From positions 4,999,009-5,063,008 of the forward strand of contig CM075938.1 in NCBI GenBank assembly GCA_038030265.1: DNA of 64,000 nucleotides, in the 5' to 3' direction. The stretch's first letter is position 1; each line of letters starts with the position of its first letter. The stretch is from Corythucha ciliata. Its lineage: Eukaryota > Arthropoda > Insecta > Hemiptera > Tingidae. A model generated the notes under the pieces. It was not told the origin of the DNA and did no database searches. It saw nothing but the letters and a program-made list of their open reading frames with translations. The translations under genes were made by a program, and so were the position numbers. Shown in pieces: positions 33,613 through 43,139 of this stretch.

Positions 33613-36600
33613 CTGCAACAGGATCAAGAGGTTTATTGATGGTTTTTCTTGGGCGTTTAATGTTGCTCAGATGAATTTTCGACTGTGTGTTACGGTGTCT
33701 GGGTGCTATTTCAGCTGTTTTCGTTTGTTTGCATATAGATTGAAGTGTTTCTTTCTGAAATTTTGGTTTTGTTTTGGACATTTTTTGTTTATTCTTTACG
33801 TAAATTGTGTCGGGGATGCTGGGAACAGGTATCCTGGACGGGTTTATTCGGGCTAAGGCCTTATTTTTCGCTGTTTCATTAAGTTCTTTAATTTCTTCGT
33901 ACAAAAGTTTCGTTCTGTCTCTATGCTGGGAAACATAATCACTTCGAAGTGCTTGTTCAACTTCCACTTCAAAGAACGAACCACTTCCAATGTGACCGAA
34001 TAAAACTTCGATGGGTGTTAATTTAGTTACAGAGTGTATGCTATTGTTATAGGCAATGATAGCGTAATTTACCTTGCTTTCTATGCTTTCATTTTTAAAT
34101 TCTTCGCGACAATTTAATAGGCGAATATGTTCAATTATGGTTGAGTGGAATCTTTCTGCTACACCATTAGAATTCGGGTTTTGTGAACTAATGAAATGTA
34201 ATTCAACTTTATGAAATTTAAGCAATTCTTTAACGACCGTATTATTGAATTCTAATCCGTTATCAGAGATAATTTTTCCGGCGATGCCGAATTGGGAGAA
34301 GAATTTTATTAGCTTATCCGCTACTTCAACGCTTTGAGCGCTACGTAATCTAAACATTTGGGCAAATTTTGAGAATGAATCGATAACAGTGAGAAATTTA
34401 GTACCATCTAAAGTGATAACGTCCATGTGGACGATTTCTAGGGGTTTGGAAGCTGTCGGGGTATGGTTAAGTTCTAATTTTAAAGGGTTTCTATCGTATT
34501 TAGTTTTAAGGCACAGGTCACAAGTATTAATGTAGTTTTGTATGTATCCTCTCATATTAGGCCAATAGTATTTTCTTTTAATCTGGCAGTGGGTTTCTTC
34601 AATACCACGATGATTGGTTTTACCGATATGATAATTTTCTACAATTCTTTCCATTTGAGTTGACTCCTCGATGTCCTCTAGTTTTTGCGTAAACCTGAAT
34701 AAATTTAGTTGGGATGTTTTAAAGCAAGACGTGACGACAACTGTGAATTTCTCATAAAAATCCTGTTCAAAATATATTCCGTATTTTGTTTTTGGAGTGA
34801 CGTATTCCTTAATGAATTGAACTATATCATTTTTAAAGTTTGTTTCTGATATTTCCGCACGTATTCTTGTTTTTGTTTCGAATAATTTGGTAATTTTAGG
34901 TTTGATTGGATTGAATTTTACTAAAGATAAAATAATCTGGTTATTACTAAAATTTATTGGGCCTTCAACTATGGGAATTTTGGCTGAAGTATTGTCTTCG
35001 TAATTAGAGTGTACTGTGCTGTTCTCTTCCTCCTCTACCATCTCCACCGAGTCAGGGTTTTGAACTTCTGGGGAATGAACTATCATAGACGCTTCTTCAA
35101 CGTCAAGGTCAGGGTTGTCTTGGAAAAATTGACCTACTAACTCAGAAATTATTTCTTCTGCGGTTTCCTCTCTTCCTTCATTCGTGTTTGAGTTGCATCC
35201 CTGGTTCATATTAATTTCTATCCTGGATAACGCGTCGGCGTTACTATTTAAGGATCCTTTTTTGTACACAATTTCGTAATCAAATTCTTCAAGTTTCAAT
35301 CTCCACCTCAGGAGTTTTGAATTCGGTTCTTTAAGTGAGAAAAGCCACTGAAGAGGCCTATGGTCCGAATAGATTTTGAACGGTTTTCCGAAAAGATAGG
35401 GACGGAAATATTTGGTTGCCCAGACTATGGCTAAGAGCTCTCTTTCTATAGTGGATAATTTTGATTCGGTTTCATTAAGAGTTCTACTTGCATAGGCTAT
35501 AGGCAAATCAGCTCCGTTATTATTTTGACTGAGAACTGCTCCTATTGCAACATTGCTTGCATCTGTAGTTAAGTTGAATGTCTTGGAAAAATCAGGGTAT
35601 TGTAAAATTGGGTCGTTAATTAATAAATTTTTGCACGTTTCGAAGCACTCTAAATATTCAGGGTTTTCTGGATTGATTGTAGAATTTTTCTTTAAACATT
35701 TGGTAAGAGGTTTAGTCAGTTCAGCAAAATCTTTGATAAATTTACGATAATATCCTAGTAATCCTAAGAATCCTTTTATCTGTTTTGTAGTTTTTGGAAT
35801 TGGAAAGTTTTTTATTGCAATAATTTTATCGGGGTTTGGTTTGACGCCTTCTGGGGTAACTATGTGACCTAGGTATGCTACTTCCTTACGCAAAAATTCG
35901 GTCTTGTCAAGTTGAATTTTAAAATTAGCTTTCCGGAGTCTATCAAATACCTCCCTCAACCTACTCATGTGCTCTTTCAAACTTGTACTAAATATGATAA
36001 GATCATCTAAATAAACAAGGACTTTTTCGTTTTGGATACCCCTAAGGATGTTATTCATCACTCTTTGAAAAGTCGGTGGGCTATTTTTTAAGCCAAATGC
36101 CATTCTTAAAAATTCAAAATGCCCCTGTTCTGTACTGAAGGCAGTTTTGGGAATGCTTTCTTCGTCCATTTCAATTTGGTGAAAACCTGATGCGAGGTCG
36201 AGGGTGGAAAAATATTGGGACTTTCCTAATTTATCCAAAAGGTCAGTAATGTTCGGAAGGGGATATCGGTCTCCTATAGTTTTTGAATTGAGGGCTCTAA
36301 AATCTATCACGACCCTCCATTTTTCCTTTCCGGATGCGTCTAGCTTTTTAGGAACTATCCAAATTGGGGAGTTCCACGGGGAATGAGAAGGCCGAATAAT
36401 ATTTTGTTTCAACATATCATTGATTTGATTTTCGACTTCTCCCTTAAGAGCTTCTGGGTATCTATAATTTCTGGTATAGATTGGTATTTCATCTGTAGTT
36501 CGAATTACATGTTTCACCTGATTGCTAAAGGTGAGGGTAGTATTCTCGATGTGGAAGATATCGGAATATTCCTTAACTAACTTAATAATTTCAGCTCTTT

Positions 36601-37399
36601 CTTCAGTGTTCATGTGTTCAGTTCGAATTTTTGAGATATCAAATTTTATTTTGTTATAGTTAAACATATTAATATTTTGGGGAATTTCTTTTACATTTTC
36701 AATGGGTTTCTCGATCAAATTTTCATCGATAGGGTCCACTGAAAAAGAAAGATTTCCTGGAAATTCAATTGCTCGTAATTGAGAGTTCGTAATTATACAA
36801 AAAGTTTCAAAGTTATTGACCTTAACAAGAGATTGAGGAATTTCTGCTCCTTTGTAATTAAAGTAAGGCAGTATACCCGTGCCTTCCTTTAAGTTTGATA
36901 CCTTTACTTTTATTACACTCTCCGTTCTTGGATTGAGTGTTGTTGTTTTGTCTACCGCAGAGCAATTCCCCTTTTTCTCTGTGTTTTCCTTTTCTCTTTT
37001 CCCATCTAATTCTAGGTAATTTATAGCGTATTCTTTGCCTAACAAGTATAGTTTATTCCTTACAAAATCAATCGTAGCATTTAATAATTTAAGATTATCT
37101 AACCCTAACAATAAATCAAATTCATTATGAAAATGGAAAAGAAAGAATTCTAACTTTAGATTTTTCTTACCTCCTAGAAATGACAAGGAATCGAGATAAG
37201 TGCTGAAGTTTTCCTTGGAAATGCCATGTACACTGGCTACTTCGAAAGGATTTTTAATTAAATTGGTTTTAAAATATTCTGAGACCAGGCTAGGCGTCAC
37301 AAATGATCTTGTACTACCTGTGTCGAGTAAAATTTTGAAATTCGTCTTCGCATCAACAATGAATGGTAGTTCGTTTTTTGAAAGGTTAAATAAGTTCAT
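33566..37399 (-). CDS. pol: Pol polyprotein (PR-RT-RH-IN) of the errantivirus-like element
   Basis: 1,277 aa, uninterrupted. Aspartic protease LLDTGSTRSF (Asp26); reverse transcriptase with YLDD at 36003-36014 (about residue 462); RNase H with TDASNVAIGAVLSQ; integrase with an HHCC finger (HIGKTNHRGIEETH and CDLC) and the DDE core (HMDVIT, ISDNGLEF, NGVAERFHS). The C-terminal tail is basic then Ser-rich and overlaps the env frame. All catalytic residues I can identify are present. Confidence 0.95.
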   Translation of the reverse strand: MNLFNLSKNELPFIVDAKTNFKILLDTGSTRSFVTPSLVSEYFKTNLIKNPFEVASVHGISKENFSTYLDSLSFLGGKKNLKLEFFLFHFHNEFDLLLGLDNLKLLNATIDFVRNKLYLLGKEYAINYLELDGKREKENTEKKGNCSAVDKTTTLNPRTESVIKVKVSNLKEGTGILPYFNYKGAEIPQSLVKVNNFETFCIITNSQLRAIEFPGNLSFSVDPIDENLIEKPIENVKEIPQNINMFNYNKIKFDISKIRTEHMNTEERAEIIKLVKEYSDIFHIENTTLTFSNQVKHVIRTTDEIPIYTRNYRYPEALKGEVENQINDMLKQNIIRPSHSPWNSPIWIVPKKLDASGKEKWRVVIDFRALNSKTIGDRYPLPNITDLLDKLGKSQYFSTLDLASGFHQIEMDEESIPKTAFSTEQGHFEFLRMAFGLKNSPPTFQRVMNNILRGIQNEKVLVYLDDLIIFSTSLKEHMSRLREVFDRLRKANFKIQLDKTEFLRKEVAYLGHIVTPEGVKPNPDKIIAIKNFPIPKTTKQIKGFLGLLGYYRKFIKDFAELTKPLTKCLKKNSTINPENPEYLECFETCKNLLINDPILQYPDFSKTFNLTTDASNVAIGAVLSQNNNGADLPIAYASRTLNETESKLSTIERELLAIVWATKYFRPYLFGKPFKIYSDHRPLQWLFSLKEPNSKLLRWRLKLEEFDYEIVYKKGSLNSNADALSRIEINMNQGCNSNTNEGREETAEEIISELVGQFFQDNPDLDVEEASMIVHSPEVQNPDSVEMVEEEENSTVHSNYEDNTSAKIPIVEGPINFSNNQIILSLVKFNPIKPKITKLFETKTRIRAEISETNFKNDIVQFIKEYVTPKTKYGIYFEQDFYEKFTVVVTSCFKTSQLNLFRFTQKLEDIEESTQMERIVENYHIGKTNHRGIEETHCQIKRKYYWPNMRGYIQNYINTCDLCLKTKYDRNPLKLELNHTPTASKPLEIVHMDVITLDGTKFLTVIDSFSKFAQMFRLRSAQSVEVADKLIKFFSQFGIAGKIISDNGLEFNNTVVKELLKFHKVELHFISSQNPNSNGVAERFHSTIIEHIRLLNCREEFKNESIESKVNYAIIAYNNSIHSVTKLTPIEVLFGHIGSGSFFEVEVEQALRSDYVSQHRDRTKLLYEEIKELNETAKNKALARINPSRIPVPSIPDTIYVKNKQKMSKTKPKFQKETLQSICKQTKTAEIAPRHRNTQSKIHLSNIKRPRKTINKPLDPVAGSSSSCSSTSAVDSN

Positions 37400-38439
37400 T
37401 ACGTGAACCCTGGGTTGGTGAGGCCGGCATCCTCTAAAAAATAATCGGCCGAAGATTGAAAGTAATTTACATTTCCCTCGTCTATTGTGCTCTCAGCTTG
37501 ATTTACCATTGGATGCTCATTAGAGCGGACATCTATTTCTTGAGACGTTTCTGTGGTTAATTGGTTAAATTGAGGTCCATTTCGAGATGGGCCAGGACGA
37601 TTAGAATTTTGTATGGATACACTCATAGGAGTTGGGAATTGAGGGCGATAATTTTGTTGGTAGGGTCGATTATACTGTTGTTGGTTCGAAAAGTTCTGTT
37701 GGTTAGTTTGGTATCGATTCTGTTGGGGTTGCCAGTAATTTGATTGTGTGTTTTGAGAATTATTTTGTTGGAATATTTGTCGAGGTTTTTCGTTTTGGTG
37801 AAGTTTTTGCTGTGGAAAATTGTGTTTTTGGAATGGTCTCTTGACCATTACCATTGGGGACTTAAAAGATGAGGATGATTCAATTTGAAAATCATTCGTG
37901 AGCATATTTAGGGCTTCATTAAGATCTGTGGGATTTTTCGTTCGCATTAAAGTACCCAGAGGGTCTCTCAAGCCTCTCAGAAGAACGCGCAAGGCAAGGT
38001 TACGAACATATTCAGAAAGAATTTGTATTTTAATTGCGTCATCCTCCCTAGTTTTAAAATATGAAATTTGAAGGTTTAAATAGCTTTGAATTCTATCGTA
38101 GAATTGGAAAGGGGATTCGTTGTGTTCTTGCTTCAATTCTGATAATTGCAAATTTAGAGTATAACAGTCTCTCCTATCCGCATAACTTTTAATTAAGATT
38201 TCTTTCACATCTTCCCAAGTAATGAAATGTGAGTTGTGCAAAATGTCGGCCGCCGGGCCTTTGATTTTTGCAAGAATACTAGATACAAGAAATTCATTTT
38301 GGAAATTGTTAGGTTCATTTCGGTTGAAAAATTGGTTCATGACCTTAGTACTAATATCTAAAAATCTAGGTAACAATTCCTGTTCTCCATGGAATTCGGG
38401 GATCATATCAATATGCTCTCTTTTTAATTCGTTAGCCAT
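37399..38439 (-). CDS. gag: Gag-like protein of the errantivirus-like element
   Basis: 346 aa from ATG at 38437-38439 to TAA at 37399-37401. N-terminal two thirds is an alpha-helical capsid-like region (MIPEFHGEQELLPRFLDI; SPFQFYDRIQSYL); the C-terminal third is Q/N/P-rich and basic with no CCHC knuckle, as usual for errantivirus Gag. The stop overlaps the pol start by one base (TAATG), suggesting termination-reinitiation; an alternative is ribosomal frameshifting upstream. Confidence 0.9.
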   Translation of the reverse strand: MANELKREHIDMIPEFHGEQELLPRFLDISTKVMNQFFNRNEPNNFQNEFLVSSILAKIKGPAADILHNSHFITWEDVKEILIKSYADRRDCYTLNLQLSELKQEHNESPFQFYDRIQSYLNLQISYFKTREDDAIKIQILSEYVRNLALRVLLRGLRDPLGTLMRTKNPTDLNEALNMLTNDFQIESSSSFKSPMVMVKRPFQKHNFPQQKLHQNEKPRQIFQQNNSQNTQSNYWQPQQNRYQTNQQNFSNQQQYNRPYQQNYRPQFPTPMSVSIQNSNRPGPSRNGPQFNQLTTETSQEIDVRSNEHPMVNQAESTIDEGNVNYFQSSADYFLEDAGLTNPGFT

Positions 38440-38825
38440 TTTTAATTTAATTTATTAATTATAGTTATAAGAATTTTGAATGAGGGTGAAAGAAAGAAAT
38501 GAAATTGATTGTCTAAATTTACTATATTCTATTTTATGGCTTAAAATTGTTCATTAACTTAAATTGTTCGTTAACTTAATACTATAACTTACAGTCTTAT
38601 GCTCATCTCTGGATTCTAACAATATGCTCTTGCCAGAATCTTTACGAGTTCCGAATATTGATTCGGATTGTTCCGAGTGTCTTTTTTCAACCCTTCACAC
38701 ACACACGTCGCGGCAACTTCGTGATATGCTCTCACAGATTACTCGCGGCTCGAACTTGGTTTTCCTTAAGTTCACCCCTGACTAACGATTAAAATCGACG
38801 AAATTTTATACACGAATTTCTTCAG

Positions 38826-38845
38826 GGGTCCTACCGACCGCGCCA
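38826..38845 (-). other. Primer-binding site
   Basis: On the element's sense strand the LTR-internal junction reads TGGCGCGGTCGGTAGGACC; the T is the last LTR base. The TGG start matches a tRNA 3' CCA end. The tRNA-Ser assignment is from memory of 17.6/297-type elements and should be taken as tentative. Confidence 0.7.
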
Positions 38846-39082
38846 CTTAAATTTGGAGATTGACCAAATTCGTTTTTAAAAAATTACAAAGTTTTTATTG
38901 GAAGGAAAATTACACAAGTTCAGTGGTGGTTTAGAAGTTTACAATGCACCGGTCGAGCTTAGACTAAAGAGAAAAAAGAAGGAAAGGGAAAATGAAGATT
39001 AAAAGGAAAAGCCGTGGGAAAAGGAAATTCGATGATGCAGCGTCTGATGAATTCCTGATCTAAGCTGATTTGGGGGATGTAA

Positions 39083-39084
<2 letters not shown>
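38845..39084 (-). repeat. 5' LTR of the errantivirus-like element
   Basis: 240 bp, 239 of them identical to 31657-31896. Sense strand starts AGTTACATCCCCC and ends AAATTTAAGT. Contains AATAAA (complement at 38894-38899) about 45 bases before its end. It is followed, downstream in the sense direction, by the primer-binding site. Confidence 0.95.
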
Positions 39085-39119
<35 letters not shown>

Positions 39120-39591
39120 GGCCCTTTTTTGTTAGCACGATCACGGTCGCAATTTTTGACTTAGGGCAACCAAATTTGGTCTAAAAATCAATAGCGTGAA
39201 TATCTCGGACGAGTTCGTGATCCAGATGAATCGGTCCACGGGAACGGTGTGAAAGAGGGGTTCGAATTAGTTGAAAATTCGCTACCGCACGGCTGTTGCT
39301 GCAATTGGCCCCAAAATTGACTCGAGTAATGAAAAATGAACGCGCTTTCGTATGAAACCCTAGTGAACCAAATCCGTTGATATGGCAGGGGAGTTCTCGG
39401 CGGAGGGGAGCTATTAAATTAACGCTATGCCTTACTGGACCACCCAATTACCAAAAAAATTCATTGACATTGTATTTTGAGCCGTCTCTTTTATTTTATT
39501 TGCCTACAGCCTAATAAATATTGAGTAAAAAATTCCGAGGTGGGCCAAAAAGGGAGGAACAAAAAAAAAATTTTAAAAAAAATTGTTTCGG

Positions 39592-39665
39592 ATTCGAACC
39601 CAGGCACTCCGCATTCCGCAATAGTGAAATTGTGACGTACCATTTAACCTAATGTAACTGATCTG
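39592..39665 (-). other. tRNA-like A/B-box segment in the left arm
   Basis: On the minus strand: TTAGGTTAAATGGTA (A-box-like) followed ~45 bases later by GGTTCGAATCC (B box). The right arm has the counterpart at about 40550-40620 on the plus strand with GGTTCAAATCC. Not a full tRNA cloverleaf; reads as a tRNA-derived pol III promoter remnant. Confidence 0.5.
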
Positions 39666-39689
39666 AAAATTAACGTAATCTGAAAAAAG

Positions 39690-40136
39690 TTTTGTTCCGA
39701 CAGCAGCCTGTCGGGAGAAGTGCATTTCATTCATGCGACAATCGAGTCAAACCTCATAAGTTAGAACGATATTAATCAATTATGAATGAAATTTAGGCCT
39801 GAATAAAGATTTTAATTGCAAATAACTCCTCTAACAAGAGTCCGCCTTCCCATATCGTATAGGCAACCAAACCGACTCTGTTTCATTAACTCTGTTCACC
39901 GTTGTATGGTATATTTATTAAATTTACATTTTTCATTTTCATCACTTTGTTTCCCCTCAGTTGGTGCCAAAAAAGGGGCCTGCGGTAAAAAGAAACACGA
40001 TTTTATGATTTTGACTTTCTATACCACGGCCTAAATGTCATTCATAATCGATTGATATCGTTCTAACTTATGAGGTTTGACTCGATTGTCGCATGAATGA
40101 AATGCACTTCTCCCGACAGGCTGCTGTCGGAACAAA
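39690..40136. repeat. Left sub-hairpin of the foldback element
   Basis: Arms of ~115 bp (TTTGTTCCGACAGCAGCCTG .. TTTAGGCC) facing each other around a ~215-bp loop. Both arms carry CGACAATCGAGTCAAA, which both arms of the right sub-hairpin lack. Confidence 0.8.
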
Positions 40137-40145
40137 ACTTGTAAA

Positions 40146-40525
40146 TTTGTTCCGACAGCAGCCTGTCGGGAAAAGTGCATTTCATTCATGCCCTCATAAG
40201 TTAGAAAGATATCAATCAATTATGAATGACATTTAGGCCGTGGTTTAGAAAGTCAAAATCATAAAATCGTGTTTCTTTTTACCGCAGGCCCCTTTTTGGC
40301 ACCAACTGAGGGGGAACAAAATGATGAAAATGAAAAATGAAACAGAGTCGGTTTGGTTGCCTATACGATATGGGAAGGCGGACTCTTGTTAGGGAGTTAT
40401 TAGCAATTAAAATCTTTATCCCGGCCTAAATTTCATTCATAATTGATTGATATCTTTCTAACTTATGAGGGCATGAATGAAATGCACTTTTCCCGACAGG
40501 CTGCTGTCGGAACAAAACTTTTTTC
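40146..40525. repeat. Right sub-hairpin of the foldback element
   Basis: Mirror image of 39690-40136. Arms ~97 bp; both read CATGCCCTCATAAG where the left sub-hairpin has an extra ~16-17 bases. Its loop is the inverse of the left loop but lacks ~40 bp. Confidence 0.8.
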
Positions 40526-41249
40526 AGATTACGTTAATTTTCAGATCAGTTACATTAGGTTAAAATAATGGTATGTCATTATTTCGCGGAATGCGGAGTG
40601 CCTGGGTTCAAATCCGAAACAATTTTTTTTTAAATTTTTTTTTGTTTCCTCCCTTTTTGGCCCACCTCAGGATTTTTTACTCAAGATTTATTACGCTGTA
40701 GGCAAATCAAATAAAAGAGACGGCTCAAAATACAATGTCAATGAAATTGTTTGGTAATTGGGTGGTCCAGTAAGGCATAGCGTTAATTTAATAGCTCCCC
40801 TTCGCCGAGAACTCCCCTGCCATATCAACGGATTTGGTTCACTAGGGTCTCATTTGAAAGCGCGTTCATTTTTCATTACTCGAGTTAATTTTGGGGGTAA
40901 TTGCAGCAACAGCCGTGCGGTAGCGAATTTTCAACTAATTCAAACCCCTCTTTCACACCGTTCCCGTGGACCGATTCATCTGGATCACGAACTCGTCCGA
41001 GATATTCACGCTATTGATTTTTAGGCCAAATTTGGTTGCCCTTAGTCAAAAATTGCGACCGTGATCGTGCTAACAAAAAAGGGCCATAAATATATAAATA
41101 TATATATAAATAAATATATATATATATAGCAAATTGAACCGACCTCGGATTCGTGTTCTAGGGGTTCTGAAACGTGAAAAAAAAGTATCGCAACCCATAT
41201 GTGCGACCATCAGGGCGAGACCAATAGTGCATTTTTTGAATGAAATGCA

Positions 41250-42060
41250 CTAAAAAGGGCTCACTCGTAGCTAATTCACGCATGAAATTTAGAAACGGCG
41301 ATTATTCGTGACTTTAGTTGAGAAAAAGCGTTCTTTCGTGGCTGAAATTGAGATAAAGCGCCTCAATTTCGGACTGCAATTTTCAGCTATAAAAATCTCG
41401 CTAATCCAAAAATTCGGCTAATTCGTGGCAAAAATTGAGAAAAGCGATCGCTCCCTTCTAAAATTGGAGAAAAGCGCTAATATGCGGGTAAAACAGAGAA
41501 AAACGCTGATTTATTTTGTTTCTTTACTAATTTAATCAGCACGCAAAAAGAAATTCATCAGGATCAAAAGTAAATGCATGCATATTTTGCGTCTGCCCTT
41601 AAAAAAGCGGTAACTCATGGCTGAAATTGAGAGAAACGCCAACCCGCAGAACAGGGCAACTTATCGTGACTGACATTGAGAAAAGCACTAATTCGCGGGT
41701 AAAATTTAGAAAAACGTGAAATCACGACTAAAATTGAGAAAAAGTCCTAATTCTCGGATAAATTTGAAAGAGAGCACTCATTCGCTGATATAATTAGGTG
41801 TACTCAACCGCAAATTCAAAAAATGCTGGTACGATGGTTCTTGAGACAAATTCGTTGCTTAAATTGTGAAAAAAACGCTTTAATATGCGCAGCCTTAATT
41901 GTGAAAATTCGCGGATAAAATTGAGAAAAAGCGCTTATTCGAGGCAAAAACTGTGTAGTTAAAGCGTTAAAATTGAGAAAACGACTCCAGCAGTTCCCGG
42001 AGGTAACTTCTTGGTTAAAATTATAAAGAGACGTAATTCAACACTACGATAAAGTTAATT
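41250..42060 (+). repeat. Family-A satellite, plus orientation
   Basis: Continuation of the array at 31220-31515 past the foldback element. About 25 degenerate units with an unrelated insert near 41,510-41,600. Confidence 0.75.
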
Positions 42061-42111
42061 CCAGGTTTATTTCGAGGCTAAGGGCCGTATTCAGAAACCC
42101 ACCGTTACGAG

Positions 42112-42516
42112 GCCTTAAGGGGGAGCTGTACATGTGTTTCCTCGACCCCATCCAATCATACCTCGCCTACTCCGCGTTACGTAAATTATCGCCGTATTTC
42201 TGCATCAATCCTGAATTTCAAGGTCTCATTTAAATCTTCAGGAAATTCCGCACAACCTTTCACACAAGCTTTCCTGAAGAAGTCGTCGAAAGAGTGTGAA
42301 TTTTGAAGGTAAAAGTTTAGGTGCGTTTTACAGTTATTTTAGGGGTGAAATATGAAAAAAGAAGATCGTACGGTTGTGCGGAATTCCCTGAAAATTTAAA
42401 TGAGACCTTGAAATCCAGGATTGGTGCAGGAATACGGCGTTAATTTACGTAACGCCGAGTGGGCGAGGTATGATTGGAGGGGGGTCGAGGAAACACGTGT
42501 ACAACTCCCCCTTAAC
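42112..42516. mobile_element. MITE-like inverted repeat
   Basis: Left CTTAAGGGGGAG..TGTACATGTGTTTCC pairs with right GGAAACACGTGTACAACTCC, arms ~160 bp, loop ~85 bp. Inside, GGCGAGGTATGATTGG and TTTAAATGAGACCTTGAA also pair. No coding capacity. A-family units resume at ~42,640-42,870. Confidence 0.7.
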
Positions 42517-42879
42517 TATAGTACAGGAAATAAAGCCAGTATAGCGGCGTAATTCGGCCCAATTTCGAATGTGGCTGAAAAAAATCCTTTTGATATTTCG
42601 AGGATTCGAAGAGTCCGCAAAGATACGGGGTGGCGAAGCAAGTAGCGGTTTCCGGAGACAACTTCGTGGATAAAATTAGAAAATATGCCGCTAATTCACG
42701 GGTAAAATCGCTCATTAACGGCTCAAATAAAGAAAAACACAAATTCATTGACAGAAAAATCGCCAATTCACGGCTGAAATGAAGATAAACGCTAATTCAC
42801 GTCTAAAATGGAGATAAATCGCTAATTCACCGACGAAATGTGGAAAAAAACGCTAATTCGCGGGTCCTGAGGGCCAATT

Positions 42880-43139
42880 TTCACGGAGGCGTGGATGAAA
42901 GATTCCCTCGGGGCCGCCAAATGTCCAAGGCCGGCACTGCAATGAGCTGCCACAGGGCACATTTTTTGTGCAAATGGAAAACGCTATTATACTACATAAA
43001 CATAGGTTCGATTTCCAACCGTTTTCGAGATAATCGATATTTTAGTAGTTTTAGCCAAGACGTTGGTTTTATTGGATTCAGCGCTTATAAGTCGAGAACA
43101 GGTACACGTACATTAAATCTGAGGGCACTATCGAAAAGA
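42880..43139. other. Unassigned sequence
   Basis: Between the A array and the inverted-repeat element. Open for 120 codons on the plus strand (42,840-43,202), but the frame starts in satellite and crosses the element border, so it is not a gene. Confidence 0.4.

Larger units (their letters stand above)
31657..39084 (-). mobile_element. Errantivirus-like Ty3/Gypsy LTR retroelement with env
   Basis: 7,428 bp, minus orientation: 5' LTR 38845-39084, gag, pol, env, 3' LTR 31657-31896. The LTRs differ at one base in 240 (near 31778/38966). LTR ends read AGTTAC..TTAAGT and the insert sits between TATATATA tracts, matching the AGT-type ends and TATA targets of gypsy/17.6/297-type errantiviruses. All three reading frames are open. 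Structure and near-identical LTRs indicate a recent insertion. The primer-binding site starts TGGCGCGGTCGGTAGGA; family knowledge suggests tRNA-Ser, not verified. Confidence 0.92.
31524..41249. mobile_element. Long inverted-repeat (foldback) element, interrupted by an LTR retroelement
   Basis: Left end TGCATTTCATTCAAAAAATG (31524) is the exact complement of the right end (41249). The left arm, 31524-31656 plus 39085-40136, pairs with the right arm, 40146-41249; the axis is near 40141. Without the retroelement it is about 2.3 kb, with arms of ~1.15 kb. Each half holds a smaller hairpin (39690-40136; 40146-40525). Arms contain TA runs, where the retroelement landed, and a tRNA-like A/B-box segment. 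An 88-codon frame exists in both arms but looks incidental. No transposase; target duplication not resolved. Confidence 0.88.

Noticed and set aside
39592..39665. A functional tRNA gene
   Set aside because: A- and B-box-like words are present but no acceptor stem or convincing anticodon arm can be folded by eye; kept only as a tRNA-like remnant.
39181..41024. A near-identical 88-codon open frame in both arms of the foldback element (39181-39447 minus, 40758-41024 plus)
   Set aside because: The two copies exist because the arms are inverted copies; several of the few differences change amino acids, there is no recognisable domain, and the TA-rich surroundings lack gene signals.
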